Assembly (NCBI GenBank): GCA_964437365.1
Contig: CAYTGM010000029.1
Span: forward strand, 1-62,156
Length of the DNA: 62,156 nt
Direction: 5' to 3'
Origin: CAYTGM01 sp964437365
GTDB taxonomy: Bacteria > Sumerlaeota > Sumerlaeia > SLMS01
Shown piece by piece: positions 9,372 through 18,242 of this stretch. How positions within the stretch are numbered: the stretch's first letter is position 1; every line of letters begins with the position of its first letter. A model generated the notes under the pieces. That model had not been told where the DNA came from, searched no databases, and saw only the letters and a list, made by a program, of their open reading frames with translations. A program made the position numbers and the translations under genes.

Positions 9372-10928
9372 ATGCGCGATTCTCCTCAACTCAAAGTTAA
9401 TTTACGGACGGTTCTCATAGCAGTTTTCTTCACCCTGCTTTTTGCTCAGTCCTATACTCAAAGACCCCTGTATAGTGCCAATCAGCACACGTATATGCTC
9501 CAGGGACTCGCGGAAGGAGGCTTAGGCTTTCTATCTAATGATTGGATGGTCAGCACAGCAGACCCCTTTCCACTATTTTCATTTCTGACACGAATTACTT
9601 ATACCTATTTCCCAGTAAGTCTATTTTATCTCTTTTATTCAGTTCTTCAAGGGGTCTTCGTTTTCAGTCTTCTCGGAATTGCATCGAGAGTCTGGGGCAT
9701 AAATCGTTCTTTTCGAGAAGTAGTGACTTGTTTCCTCGTTATCACATTTGTCTGCTCAGCTTTATTCTCAGATCTGACTCTCAGGTTAACAGGGATGGAC
9801 CTGAGATGGGTCCTACAAAGCGGATTGGCAGATCAATATATACTGGGACCTGTATTTCAGCCCAGTACCTTTGGAGTTTTTCTCCTTCTTTCTATATATC
9901 TCTTTCTATCTCAACGGCCATATGTGGCAGTTTTTTCTCTAGCCGTTGCGGCCTCTTTTCACACAACTTATCTGCTGAGTGCCGCTTCACTTACCCTTTC
10001 ATACATGCTTTGTACCTTTATCCATGAGAAGGATTGGAAGAAAGCTCTCCTCATCGGTTCTTTGAGTTTGTTACTTGTATCTCCTGTGGTTATATATTCA
10101 TACATTACCTTCTCTCCCACATCAGCCGAAGTAGCACACCAGGCCCGAAATATTCTCGTCGACTATCGAATTCCTCATCATGCAAACGTCACTGCCTGGT
10201 TTGACAGACGGGCGTTCATACAGATTTCGATCATTGTATTTTCGCTGATTGTGCTGTTCAGGAAAAGAGATCTATGGGTTATCATTTTGGTCCCATTTAT
10301 TGTCGCGGTACTTTTATCTGGTCTCCAAATGTTCACCGGAAGTAAACTTCTTGCTTTGCTCTTCCCTTGGCGTATATCTACATTTCTTGTCCCGTTGACA
10401 GTTTTCGCAATCTTATCGGGTTGCGTCGCATTTGTCTTTCAGAAATTTCCAAACCCAACAGGGAAAGAGACCCTCTTTATTAATCTTACTCTCGGAATAT
10501 TCATTCTGGGTATTTCCAGTTATGGGGTATATGCTTCGAATAGGATATTCACGGCTCACCGCAATGCGGACTTTGTTCCCATGATGAAGTATGTTGAGGA
10601 AACCAAGACCGAGGACGATCTCTATCTGATCCCCACACAGCTCCTTCACTTTCGATTAATGACAGGAGCGCCAGTTTTCATTGATATGAAGACGCATCCC
10701 TACAAGGATACTGAGGTTGTAGAATGGTACAAGAGGATCCGAATTGCTCATGATTTCTATGGTGTACAGGCTGAGCAAGGCTGTGAAGCGCTACTTCGAC
10801 TCGCCTCAGAGGAAGGCATAACCCACGTTGTGACTAAGAGTGAAGAGGGACTGGAGAATTGCCCGGAAGCCACAAGGGCCTATGGGGACTCACAGTACTT
10901 CATCTACGAAGTGCGAAACATTAAATGA
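9372..10928 (+). CDS. Polytopic membrane protein, GT-C glycosyltransferase-like
   Basis: This 518-residue protein has about ten hydrophobic segments from residue 12 to about 395 and a soluble C-terminal part of about 120 residues. The first loop (SANQHTYMLQGL, then SNDWMVSTADPFPLFSFL) has the acidic, aromatic character seen in the first periplasmic loop of GT-C type transferases that use lipid-linked sugars. The C-terminal THVVTKSEEGLENC region also resembles such proteins. The family is not certain and it may belong to a conserved uncharacterised group. AGGAAAG lies just before the ATG. It stands alone, with 280 bases in front that show no gene. Confidence 0.5.
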   Translation: MRDSPQLKVNLRTVLIAVFFTLLFAQSYTQRPLYSANQHTYMLQGLAEGGLGFLSNDWMVSTADPFPLFSFLTRITYTYFPVSLFYLFYSVLQGVFVFSLLGIASRVWGINRSFREVVTCFLVITFVCSALFSDLTLRLTGMDLRWVLQSGLADQYILGPVFQPSTFGVFLLLSIYLFLSQRPYVAVFSLAVAASFHTTYLLSAASLTLSYMLCTFIHEKDWKKALLIGSLSLLLVSPVVIYSYITFSPTSAEVAHQARNILVDYRIPHHANVTAWFDRRAFIQISIIVFSLIVLFRKRDLWVIILVPFIVAVLLSGLQMFTGSKLLALLFPWRISTFLVPLTVFAILSGCVAFVFQKFPNPTGKETLFINLTLGIFILGISSYGVYASNRIFTAHRNADFVPMMKYVEETKTEDDLYLIPTQLLHFRLMTGAPVFIDMKTHPYKDTEVVEWYKRIRIAHDFYGVQAEQGCEALLRLASEEGITHVVTKSEEGLENCPEATRAYGDSQYFIYEVRNIK

Positions 10929-10952
10929 ATTAGTCTGGGTGAGTGAGTTGAG

Positions 10953-11029
<77 letters not shown>

Positions 11030-11110
11030 GCGGGGACGAAAGGGATTACTCAAGGCCCTTTCCCAAGGCAACCGTGAAATGCATTTTCTGCAAAATTCTT
11101 TTCATATCAC

Positions 11111-11154
11111 GGCTAACACTCTTCTTATCAGCTTCCTCGATAAGTAGAGTAGCC
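11111..11154 (-). terminator. Long stem-loop over the uraH stop codon
   Basis: CTCTTCTTATC (11119-11129) pairs with GATAAGTAGAG (11139-11149) with one mismatch around a 9-nt loop, and GGCTA/TAGCC extends the stem outward. The stem includes the codons for the conserved last residues YRGS and the stop of the 5-hydroxyisourate hydrolase. No strong T-tract follows on the minus strand. It may end or protect the operon transcript. GAAAGGG (11038-11044) and CCCTTTC (11056-11062) form a second stem before the tRNA. Confidence 0.45.
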
Positions 11155-11472
11155 GAAAGGGTTTAACAGCAGCGGAACATGATAGTGCTGGAGCGGATCA
11201 GCAACCTCGAAAATGATATGTACCTTTGGGTAGAAGGTGCTGACACCTTGCTCGCTGAAATAGCTTGCTGTGTTGAAGATCAGACGATACACCCCGATTT
11301 CCAATACTTCACCGCGAGAAAAGAGATCACTCACTCGCCCATCCTCATCAGTTGTTCCAAATCCGCACCTCCGCCAGTTTCCTCCTTTTTCAAAAAACTC
11401 GAGAGTTATTCTGATGCCTTTGGCTGGTTTACCTTTTGTCGTATCCAGAACATGGCTGGTGATACTTTTCAT
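11128..11472 (-). CDS. uraH: 5-hydroxyisourate hydrolase
   Basis: This is a transthyretin-like enzyme that opens 5-hydroxyisourate, the first product of urate oxidation, to OHCU. At 114 residues it has the usual length. The family marks are present: SHVLDTTKGKPA at the start, the internal His in YPKVHIIF, and the C-terminal YRGS that builds the active site. Its ATG overlaps the stop of uraD by 4 bases. It is the last gene of the minus-strand ureide operon. A stem-loop covers its stop codon. Confidence 0.95.
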   Translation of the reverse strand: MKSITSHVLDTTKGKPAKGIRITLEFFEKGGNWRRCGFGTTDEDGRVSDLFSRGEVLEIGVYRLIFNTASYFSEQGVSTFYPKVHIIFEVADPLQHYHVPLLLNPFGYSTYRGS

Positions 11473-11972
11473 GAGAGCAACTTCTCCAATCGCAAGGCGG
11501 TTATCTTCATTTGTTCTTTGGAAGCGTTCTGGATCTCATCCTCCCTGTTGAGGACGACACGCCGCTTGATTTCAGCGAGTATCTTTTCGGCGTCCTTGCC
11601 AGTCGCAAATATCAAAAAGACAAAACCAAACTTCTTCTCGTATTCAACATTTAAGCGATGAAGCTCTTCTCGTACCTTGCCCTTTTCTGACTGAACCAGA
11701 CTTTGTTCTTCTCTCGCCCACGTTTTGGCCCCCGCCTTTGAGTCATCAATACTCTTCTCTCCAATCTTAGGATGATGTGAGAAGGCTTCCAACCAGTCCT
11801 GCTGGTCAAGTGCCTGGAAAGTGGCCGTTGAGGTTGCGTATAGCTGATCTACTGATGACCAGGGCTGTGCTTTCATCATGAGTTCAACCCATTTCATTGA
11901 TCCACAGCATGCCCGCAGTCTATCCTGCAGCTCGGTTTCATCAAGTCGGTTTAGTTCTTCCAGAGAGGGCAT
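11469..11972 (-). CDS. uraD: OHCU decarboxylase
   Basis: It decarboxylates 2-oxo-4-hydroxy-4-carboxy-5-ureidoimidazoline to S-allantoin, following UraH. The 167-residue protein shows the family pattern: FQALDQQDWLEAFSHHPKIG with the catalytic His in HHPKIG, then EKKFGFVFLIFATGKDAEKIL and the Arg-rich NREDEIQNASKEQMKIT end. It starts directly next to the allantoinase stop and overlaps uraH, so the three are translationally coupled. Gene order puts the two urate-opening enzymes at the end of the operon. Confidence 0.95.
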   Translation of the reverse strand: MPSLEELNRLDETELQDRLRACCGSMKWVELMMKAQPWSSVDQLYATSTATFQALDQQDWLEAFSHHPKIGEKSIDDSKAGAKTWAREEQSLVQSEKGKVREELHRLNVEYEKKFGFVFLIFATGKDAEKILAEIKRRVVLNREDEIQNASKEQMKITALRLEKLLS

Positions 11973-13355
11973 CTATGAGGACTCTTCGTTTCTTTTCACG
12001 AACCTTCCACGGCGAGGTCCATTGAGACCGATCTTATTCATGCGAAAGATATCGGCACTCCAGATCTTTTCGCCTCGAAGCCAGGTTTCGATGACACGTC
12101 CTCTAAGTGCTGCTGACTGTATATAGGCGTTATTCTTGTGGCGATGGAGACAGTTCATCGGCCAGTTAGCTCCAACTTCTTTCGGGTCATAAATTGCAAA
12201 GGAAGCTTCTTTCCCCTCTTCAATCGAACCTATACGGTGAGATTGCCCAAGAAACATTGCTGGCGCTTCTGACAGAAGTCGTGCTATATCCGTTTCCTTC
12301 AGGCCGTGCCTCTCCCCTTCTGTATACATAACGGGTAAGCTGTACTGGAGGCCCGCGATGCCTCCCCACGCTTTTGCGAACTCCTTTACCTTAAGCTCCG
12401 GAGGACAAGGTGAGTGATCTGAAGCAACCATATCAATCTCGCCATTAATGATCATCTGCCACAATCCCATTCGGTTCTTTTTCCCTCGGATAGGAGGCGC
12501 ACACTTGAAGCGTGTATCCCCCCTCTCAATGTGCCTTTTGTCAAAGAACAGATAGTGCGGAGCCGTTTCCACAGTGACAGGTATATTTCTATCTCGTGCT
12601 CTTTTCAGAAATGCGGCAGCTTTCGACGTACCCAGGTGAACGATATGCACAGGACATCTATACTCTTCAGCAAGTTGAATGATAAACCGTATGGCGTCGA
12701 GTTCCATACTCGCCGGGCGCGATTTGCGCCACATTTCATGTTGTTGAGACCTGGAAGAAAGGGGCTGCTTCTTGAGGTGATCTTCATTTTCAATCTCGCA
12801 ATGAACCAGAAGAGGTATCTTGTGTGATGCCAGAAACGGCATAGCTGCTCGAAGTTCTCTTTGGCCAACTTCTTTGAATTCGTCGAACCCCGAAGAAATC
12901 AGGAAGGCCTTTACTCCCATGACGCCAGAATGAATCAACGCTTTCAAGTGCTCCAGATTCCCTGGTACGAGACCTCCGTATAGACCACAGTCAATGGCCA
13001 GTTTTCCATCCATGGCCTGTAGCTTGGCCCTGAGAGCCTTCTCTGTTGTTGTAACGGGAGAGCTGTTTAAAGGCATATCGACAATCGTTGTTATTCCTCC
13101 GGAAGCTGCGGCAACAGTCGCTGTTTCAAAGCCTTCCCAGGAATCATTTCCAGGTTCATTAACGTGCACATGGGCATCCACCAACCCTGGAAAGATGAGA
13201 CAGCGACCATAGTCGATTGTCTTGATACTTCCGTCTTCTTCTTCAAAATCATAAGGAAGAACTTCTTTAATGTAACCATCTTCAACCCTTATGGTTGCAG
13301 GTCGCATTTCATCGGGGAAGACAACGTTTTCACTTCGCAGATATCTGGGTGTCAC
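11973..13355 (-). CDS. allB: Allantoinase
   Basis: This is a cyclic amidohydrolase that opens the hydantoin ring of allantoin to allantoate. The 460-residue protein has the metal-binding DAHVHVNEPG motif near residue 62, the carboxylated-Lys region GVMGVKAFLISSG near residue 150, further His ligands in PLLVHCEIEN and VHIVHLGTSKA, and the Asp in MVASDHSPCPPE. All of these are typical of AllB. The start is GTG, chosen because YLRSENVVFPDE before the next Met belongs to the fold; GAGAGAGGG lies upstream. It sits 48 bases after the monooxygenase gene. Confidence 0.95.
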   Translation of the reverse strand: MTPRYLRSENVVFPDEMRPATIRVEDGYIKEVLPYDFEEEDGSIKTIDYGRCLIFPGLVDAHVHVNEPGNDSWEGFETATVAAASGGITTIVDMPLNSSPVTTTEKALRAKLQAMDGKLAIDCGLYGGLVPGNLEHLKALIHSGVMGVKAFLISSGFDEFKEVGQRELRAAMPFLASHKIPLLVHCEIENEDHLKKQPLSSRSQQHEMWRKSRPASMELDAIRFIIQLAEEYRCPVHIVHLGTSKAAAFLKRARDRNIPVTVETAPHYLFFDKRHIERGDTRFKCAPPIRGKKNRMGLWQMIINGEIDMVASDHSPCPPELKVKEFAKAWGGIAGLQYSLPVMYTEGERHGLKETDIARLLSEAPAMFLGQSHRIGSIEEGKEASFAIYDPKEVGANWPMNCLHRHKNNAYIQSAALRGRVIETWLRGEKIWSADIFRMNKIGLNGPRRGRFVKRNEESS

Positions 13356-13403
13356 GTTAGAGAGCCCTCTCTCAGTTCAAGCTTCAGCTTTAAATGTCAC
13401 ATA

Positions 13404-14846
13404 CTAGAATTCATGCGTATCAAACTCTCGAAGAGTATCCAGGTAGTAATCTGCGTCCTCAAGGTAGAAATCTCTCGTAATTCCACTGACGAGGCGCGGG
13501 ACACTGTACTTCATACCGCTGATGCTGGCACCTCCGAAACCCAGGCTTGGAAGACAGCCGAACGTGTAGTTATAGATATTCTTTAACCAACTGCATTGAT
13601 CTGGATTCTTTGCCTGAAACTCGAATGAAGGCCCCAGGTATGGGTGCCGGGAGAGATCTTCATTTTCGTACCCAGCCTCAGGTGTGTAACGATCTTTCCA
13701 GAGCGCAATATTCGGATAAATATCAGCAAGTTCCTTCCTTAAGCTAAGGTCCGTTCTGAAACCTGTACCTACGATGATATAATCGAACCTGCGAGCTTCA
13801 TCTGGTGTCTCGATCTCTATTTCCTCATTGTTGAAACGAACCTTTTTCCAGGGGCTACCCGGGTGTATATAAAAGTTCTCATGAGAGGTTGCTCGCGCAT
13901 ATGTATCTGCCGGAGGAAGCTGCCCCATCTTAAGAATCTGATGGATAAATTTCCACCGTGTACTGTCATCAGCATCGCCATGATGTTTCAGAAACCCTAC
14001 GAACTCTGCCCAGCGATAAGGGTTAACGCGCACCATCTCCTTTCGACGAAAGTATAGATGGACTTCTTTGGCTCCATTCTCGAGAGCGACAGAGGAGTTA
14101 TCGAAAGCAGAAGCACCAGCTCCCAAAACGGCAATTCTTTTGCCTTTCAATTCGTCGAAGTCTATATCTTCATGCGTATGGGCATAGTACTGCTTCTCGA
14201 CATGATCACTTATGAAAGAGGGGATGCTCCATCTCCCACTCCCTTCAATTCCTGTCGCAAGAACAACTTTTCTGGCGAGAAGCGTCTTATCCTGACCTGC
14301 ACATTGCACAGGTATCGATAGACACTTGTTTCGTTCATCCCAGGTGATGGCACCCGCAGTGCAATTGTTCTCAACAGGAATACCCAGGAATTCCCTGTAC
14401 CAATCCAGATACCTTGCCCAGGTTTCCTTTGGAATCAGCCCCATCTTATCCCAGGATCCTTCACCGTGTTGCGCCTCATACCAGCTTCGAGGTGTCAGAT
14501 TAGGTACTCCTCCATCAGGTCCGGTGAGGTGCTTTGGCGTCCTCAATGTCAGCATTCGCGCAAACGTTCTCCACGGCCCTTCGTGCCCCCGAGGATTCTT
14601 ATCTATCACCAGAATATTAGAAACTTTTTCCCGCATTAAAGCATGGGCAACTGCGAGGCCGCCTTGTCCCCCACCGATAATGAGTACGTCCAGAATGGGT
14701 CTGTCATCTTCGGTTCTCTTTTTCCTGAGCCATTCCGGCCTGGGATAGTTCAACAGATCCAAATCTCGCTTCAGACGTCTTTCCAGCTCGGACAGACTCT
14801 GGGGAACGGTTTGATCATTTCGCTGCAATTCTTTTTCAGTAATCAT
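13404..14846 (-). CDS. Flavin monooxygenase-like protein, candidate urate hydroxylase
   Basis: The protein has 480 residues and two Rossmann motifs: IGGGQGGLAVAHAL (about 57-70) for FAD and LGAGASAFDNSSVAL (about 246-260) for NAD(P)H. The pattern GPWRTFARMLTLRTPK resembles class B flavin monooxygenases. No classical uricase, HpxO-type enzyme or PuuD is encoded in the window, yet xanthine dehydrogenase, UraH and UraD are. This gene lies inside the operon, overlapping the previous stop (TAATG). I therefore infer that it makes 5-hydroxyisourate from urate, as the non-homologous flavoprotein HpyO of Xanthomonas does. The flavoprotein class is sure; the substrate is inference. Confidence 0.6.
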   Translation of the reverse strand: MITEKELQRNDQTVPQSLSELERRLKRDLDLLNYPRPEWLRKKRTEDDRPILDVLIIGGGQGGLAVAHALMREKVSNILVIDKNPRGHEGPWRTFARMLTLRTPKHLTGPDGGVPNLTPRSWYEAQHGEGSWDKMGLIPKETWARYLDWYREFLGIPVENNCTAGAITWDERNKCLSIPVQCAGQDKTLLARKVVLATGIEGSGRWSIPSFISDHVEKQYYAHTHEDIDFDELKGKRIAVLGAGASAFDNSSVALENGAKEVHLYFRRKEMVRVNPYRWAEFVGFLKHHGDADDSTRWKFIHQILKMGQLPPADTYARATSHENFYIHPGSPWKKVRFNNEEIEIETPDEARRFDYIIVGTGFRTDLSLRKELADIYPNIALWKDRYTPEAGYENEDLSRHPYLGPSFEFQAKNPDQCSWLKNIYNYTFGCLPSLGFGGASISGMKYSVPRLVSGITRDFYLEDADYYLDTLREFDTHEF

Positions 14847-16105
14847 TACTTGTCCTGCTGTATATCTCTTGAGAGATTTGATAGTGTATGTGCGAGCACA
14901 CGAACGCCTTTTTCAATCTGCTCGGGGGAGCTGTATTCTTCGGGCCGATGGCTGATACCTTCCCTGCATGGAATGAAAATCATCGCTGTTGGAAAGAGCC
15001 TCGCCATAAATAAAGAATCGTGGTAGGCTCGACTTATCATTCGGATCGACTTCACATCCGAGCTCTCCACGGCCTTTTCAATCGCCGAAAGCACGATGTC
15101 AGAACAAATAGCCGGAGGATCCTGATTCAGTACAGTCTGCTCTGAAGAAAGTTCATACTTGTGAGCAAGGTCACAGCACTCGTCTAGAATATCTTTAACA
15201 ATAGCATTACGAGTATTTTCCTGTATATCTCGAATGTCAATTTCCATCAAGACTCTTCTTGGAATACTATTCACAGCGCCTGGTGATACATGGAGTTTAC
15301 CAACCGTTGCCACAGAGTCTTTTGAATCACTGCTCCGGGCAGCACGATTGACAAAAAGAACAAGCTCCGAAGCAGCAAGTAGAGCGTCTTTACGATCTTC
15401 CATCAATACCGCTCCGGCATGACCACCATCGCCTTCAAAGACCACACGAATCGTTGCTGGAGCAGCAATGGCTTCCACGACCCCAATGTCATAGCCTTTT
15501 TCTTCAAGCAGCGGGCCCTGTTCTATATGTAATTCGACGAAAGAATCATAGCATTGTCGTGCTTCAAGGGAAACGGACTGCAAGTCACCGGTAAACCCGG
15601 CCTTGAGTCGGACTTCTTCCAATGTTGACTGATCTTCATCTGTAAACTTTGCTGCGTTTTCGGGCTTCAACATACCACTCAACATGCGACTCCCTAAACA
15701 TCCGATCCCGAAACGGGTTGGCTCTTCTGACGTAAAGAGAAGAATTTCGATGGATCGCTCTGGAACGAACCCAGAAGATTTTAGCGCCCTCACTGCCTCA
15801 AGAGCGCCAAGAACACCAACTGTCCCGTCATACTTTCCTGAGTCAGGGATGGCGTCTATATGTGATCCCGTTCCAACCGCTGGAAGCTCTGGAGAGCGAC
15901 CTGCCCAGCGGGCAAAGGTGTTCCCCAGAGGATCGACCTTTACCTCCAGTCCTGCCTCCTCAAACAAGCTTGTGAGATAATCACGGGCCTGAAGATCTTC
16001 TTTTGAGTAAACGACACGAGTAATATTGGGAGGAACTGACCGGGAGAACCTTGCCAACTTCTCCAGTTCATTTGAAAGTCGTTCTATTTGAATGGTCAAA
16101 GACAA
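14846..16105 (-). CDS. Ureidoglycolate amidohydrolase (plant-type, M20)
   Basis: This manganese-dependent M20 hydrolase turns ureidoglycolate into glyoxylate, CO2 and two ammonia. It resembles plant UAH very closely. The run VGTGSHIDAIPDSGKYDG carries the metal His and Asp, FTSEEPTRFGIGCLGSR carries the catalytic Glu pair, HIEQGPLLE and FEGDGGHAGAVLM follow, and MISRAYHDSLFMAR with SHRPEEYSSPEQ closes the dimer-type active site. At 419 residues it is full length. The start is TTG, since no ATG lies near the conserved N-terminus and the gene before ends 10 bases upstream. It is clearly different from the allantoate amidohydrolase in the same operon. Confidence 0.9.
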   Translation of the reverse strand: MSLTIQIERLSNELEKLARFSRSVPPNITRVVYSKEDLQARDYLTSLFEEAGLEVKVDPLGNTFARWAGRSPELPAVGTGSHIDAIPDSGKYDGTVGVLGALEAVRALKSSGFVPERSIEILLFTSEEPTRFGIGCLGSRMLSGMLKPENAAKFTDEDQSTLEEVRLKAGFTGDLQSVSLEARQCYDSFVELHIEQGPLLEEKGYDIGVVEAIAAPATIRVVFEGDGGHAGAVLMEDRKDALLAASELVLFVNRAARSSDSKDSVATVGKLHVSPGAVNSIPRRVLMEIDIRDIQENTRNAIVKDILDECCDLAHKYELSSEQTVLNQDPPAICSDIVLSAIEKAVESSDVKSIRMISRAYHDSLFMARLFPTAMIFIPCREGISHRPEEYSSPEQIEKGVRVLAHTLSNLSRDIQQDK

Positions 16106-16115
16106 CTCTGGTGTT

Positions 16116-16862
16116 TTACTCCATTAGCAGGGGATCTCGGTTAATGTCTTTATAGTACAGATAGGTTGCGGGCACTTTACCATAGCAGGCGAACCACTGG
16201 GGAAGGTAGGGGGCCATCCAGATGACATCATCTTCACCAACCTGATACCACGACTCACCCAGCCGATAGACGCCCTGACCTCGCAAGAAGATCATTCCAT
16301 GCTCCATCACATGGGTTTCTACGATGGGAAGCGAAGCACCTGGTTGGAAAGTGAAGAGGTTGATTGCCATATCAAAGCCCGGGACCTCAGGTAAAAGAGT
16401 TTTGAGATTCGTATCAGTATCCCCCATAAACGGCTCCCCGTGTACCGCTGAAGAATGACCAATCACCGGAGAGGGGTGCATCCCTTCCTCAAGGGCCAGG
16501 TACGGTTTTTCAAAAATGCACAGCTTTGACTTTCTATTCCCTCGAATGGAATGCTCTGTATCTGAAGGAATGTAAGCATAGTCTCCGTCTACAAGGCGAT
16601 TTTCGTTCTCCTCAATAAAGAGGCGGATCTCACCTTCCATGACGTATAAGAACCTTTGTACGCCAATCGCAGGCATCGAGGAAAGACTCCCTCTCTCCAT
16701 ATAGGCAATATACTGAGTGAAGCGCGCGCCCATTTGTGGTGAAATTAGAATAACTGCTTCCGTGTTTTTCCAACTGGCCAAAGTACTCACAACATGAGAC
16801 TCAGAAGTGATTAATGCATGGTCGTTCCTTACTTTCGTTCTTGAAAAGCCTGTGACTTTCAT
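16116..16862 (-). CDS. allE: (S)-ureidoglycine aminohydrolase
   Basis: This bicupin Mn enzyme releases ammonia from S-ureidoglycine to give S-ureidoglycolate. The 248-residue sequence matches the family closely: RFTQYIAYMERGS in the first cupin, then PGFDMAINLFTFQPGASLP, with metal ligands in VETHVMEHGMIFLRGQG and the closing WMAPYLPQWF. A strong AGGAG lies 7 bases before the ATG. It sits between allantoate and ureidoglycolate amidohydrolases, which are exactly the steps before and after it. Confidence 0.95.
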   Translation of the reverse strand: MKVTGFSRTKVRNDHALITSESHVVSTLASWKNTEAVILISPQMGARFTQYIAYMERGSLSSMPAIGVQRFLYVMEGEIRLFIEENENRLVDGDYAYIPSDTEHSIRGNRKSKLCIFEKPYLALEEGMHPSPVIGHSSAVHGEPFMGDTDTNLKTLLPEVPGFDMAINLFTFQPGASLPIVETHVMEHGMIFLRGQGVYRLGESWYQVGEDDVIWMAPYLPQWFACYGKVPATYLYYKDINRDPLLME

Positions 16863-16888
16863 ATGCCGACTCCTGAGTGCTTCTAAGA

Positions 16889-18235
16889 TTAGCCCTTATC
16901 GGGTGAAATACCATTCGTTCTATAAACACCTGAGTGACGTCGACCTAATTTATCAAGCGTTCGTACAAGCACGTCGAGTGCTACCCTGACATCATCTGTC
17001 TCTACAGACTCATCTGGATAGTGACTCATGCCGTCTTTACACCTCAGGAACAACATCGCCGATGGAGTAATAGAGGCCATCACCATCGCGTCATGCCCTG
17101 CTCCGCTGATAATGCGTACCGGATTGATTCCCTCATCTCCAACGGCTTGCTCAAGCGCGTCGCAGAGTCCCTCGTCCATCTCGATAGCTTCCTGTATAGA
17201 TTTTGCTTTCAGTGTGAATCTCAAACCTCTTTTCTTGGCGATAGCTTTTCCTATCTCTAAAAGTTGATCAGTCACCTGCATTCGTATCTCATTGTCTCGA
17301 TGCCTGAGATCCATAGACATCAGGACGGAATCAGGAATAACGTTGGCCACGTTTGGCTGAGGATCGAAACGTCCAACAGTTGCCCTCAAGCCTCGGCGGT
17401 CTTTGCCAACTCTCTCTATTTCAAGAGCAAATTCTGCAGCACCGGCCAGCGCATCGCGTCGGGCGTACATAGGTGTAGTACCGGCATGCCCGGCAAATCC
17501 TTCAAAGACAATCTGACAACGGGTTTGTCCCGCGATAGAATCGACAACTGCGACAGGCAGGTCTTCATTCTCAAGGACAGGCCCTTGTTCGATATGAGCT
17601 TCTAAATAACCCAGAAGATTTTCTGGAGAATACTTACAGGTATCCAGCTGGTCGGGGTCCAAACCAAAGCTCCTGATCGCATCAGCCATGAGAATTTCCT
17701 GACGATCGGTTAACTGAAGAAGGCCAGGGTCGAATGTCCCTGCTTTCGCGCGGGATCCAAGAAATGGTACGCTGTACCGTATACCTTCCTCATCACTGAA
17801 ACCGATAACCTCGATTGAGTAGGGCAAACGTCTCCCTTCCAGAGCCTCCACCATCGCTATACCGAGCATGACGCCGAGGATCCCGTCATATCGCCCTGCA
17901 TTTGGAACAGTATCCAGGTGAGACCCTATCAGTAAAGTGCGTGATTCTTCGCCGTTTCCTTCATAACGCCCAATGATGTTTCCAATGGCATCTATACGAA
18001 CAGCCATCCCCGCTTCCGACATCCATTTGCTAACCTGCTCATGAGTTTCATGCATGGGTTTGCTGAGAAACTTGCGTTCAATCTGAAAGGGATGTTCACT
18101 GAATGAGGCCAGGACCGAGCATCGCATTAATACCTCTTCGGCGAGAAATGAAATCCTGTCCTTAGTCGCAATGGGATTCAACTCGCGTGGATGCGGTTCG
18201 ATAAATACGCGTGTTCCTTTATTGGCTTCTTCCAT
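16889..18235 (-). CDS. allC: Allantoate amidohydrolase (M20)
   Basis: This metal-dependent M20 hydrolase removes the first ureido group of allantoate, giving ureidoglycine, ammonia and CO2. Metal and catalytic motifs are clear: GSHLDTVPNAGRYDG, FSDEEGIRYSVPFLGSRA, HIEQGPVLE, FEGFAGHAGTTPM and ISGAGHDAMVMAS. The 448-residue protein has an N-terminal extension of about 30 residues compared with short family members. N-carbamoyl amino acid hydrolases are close relatives, but gene order argues for allantoate. AGGT precedes the ATG, and the gene begins 7 bases after the aminotransferase stop. Confidence 0.88.
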   Translation of the reverse strand: MEEANKGTRVFIEPHPRELNPIATKDRISFLAEEVLMRCSVLASFSEHPFQIERKFLSKPMHETHEQVSKWMSEAGMAVRIDAIGNIIGRYEGNGEESRTLLIGSHLDTVPNAGRYDGILGVMLGIAMVEALEGRRLPYSIEVIGFSDEEGIRYSVPFLGSRAKAGTFDPGLLQLTDRQEILMADAIRSFGLDPDQLDTCKYSPENLLGYLEAHIEQGPVLENEDLPVAVVDSIAGQTRCQIVFEGFAGHAGTTPMYARRDALAGAAEFALEIERVGKDRRGLRATVGRFDPQPNVANVIPDSVLMSMDLRHRDNEIRMQVTDQLLEIGKAIAKKRGLRFTLKAKSIQEAIEMDEGLCDALEQAVGDEGINPVRIISGAGHDAMVMASITPSAMLFLRCKDGMSHYPDESVETDDVRVALDVLVRTLDKLGRRHSGVYRTNGISPDKG

Positions 18236-18242
18236 AATTTAC

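Noticed and set aside
14846..16105. Second allantoate amidohydrolase
   Set aside because: The SHIDAIPDSGKYDG, TSEEPTRFGI and SHRPEEYSS runs fit plant-type ureidoglycolate amidohydrolase and not allantoate amidohydrolase.
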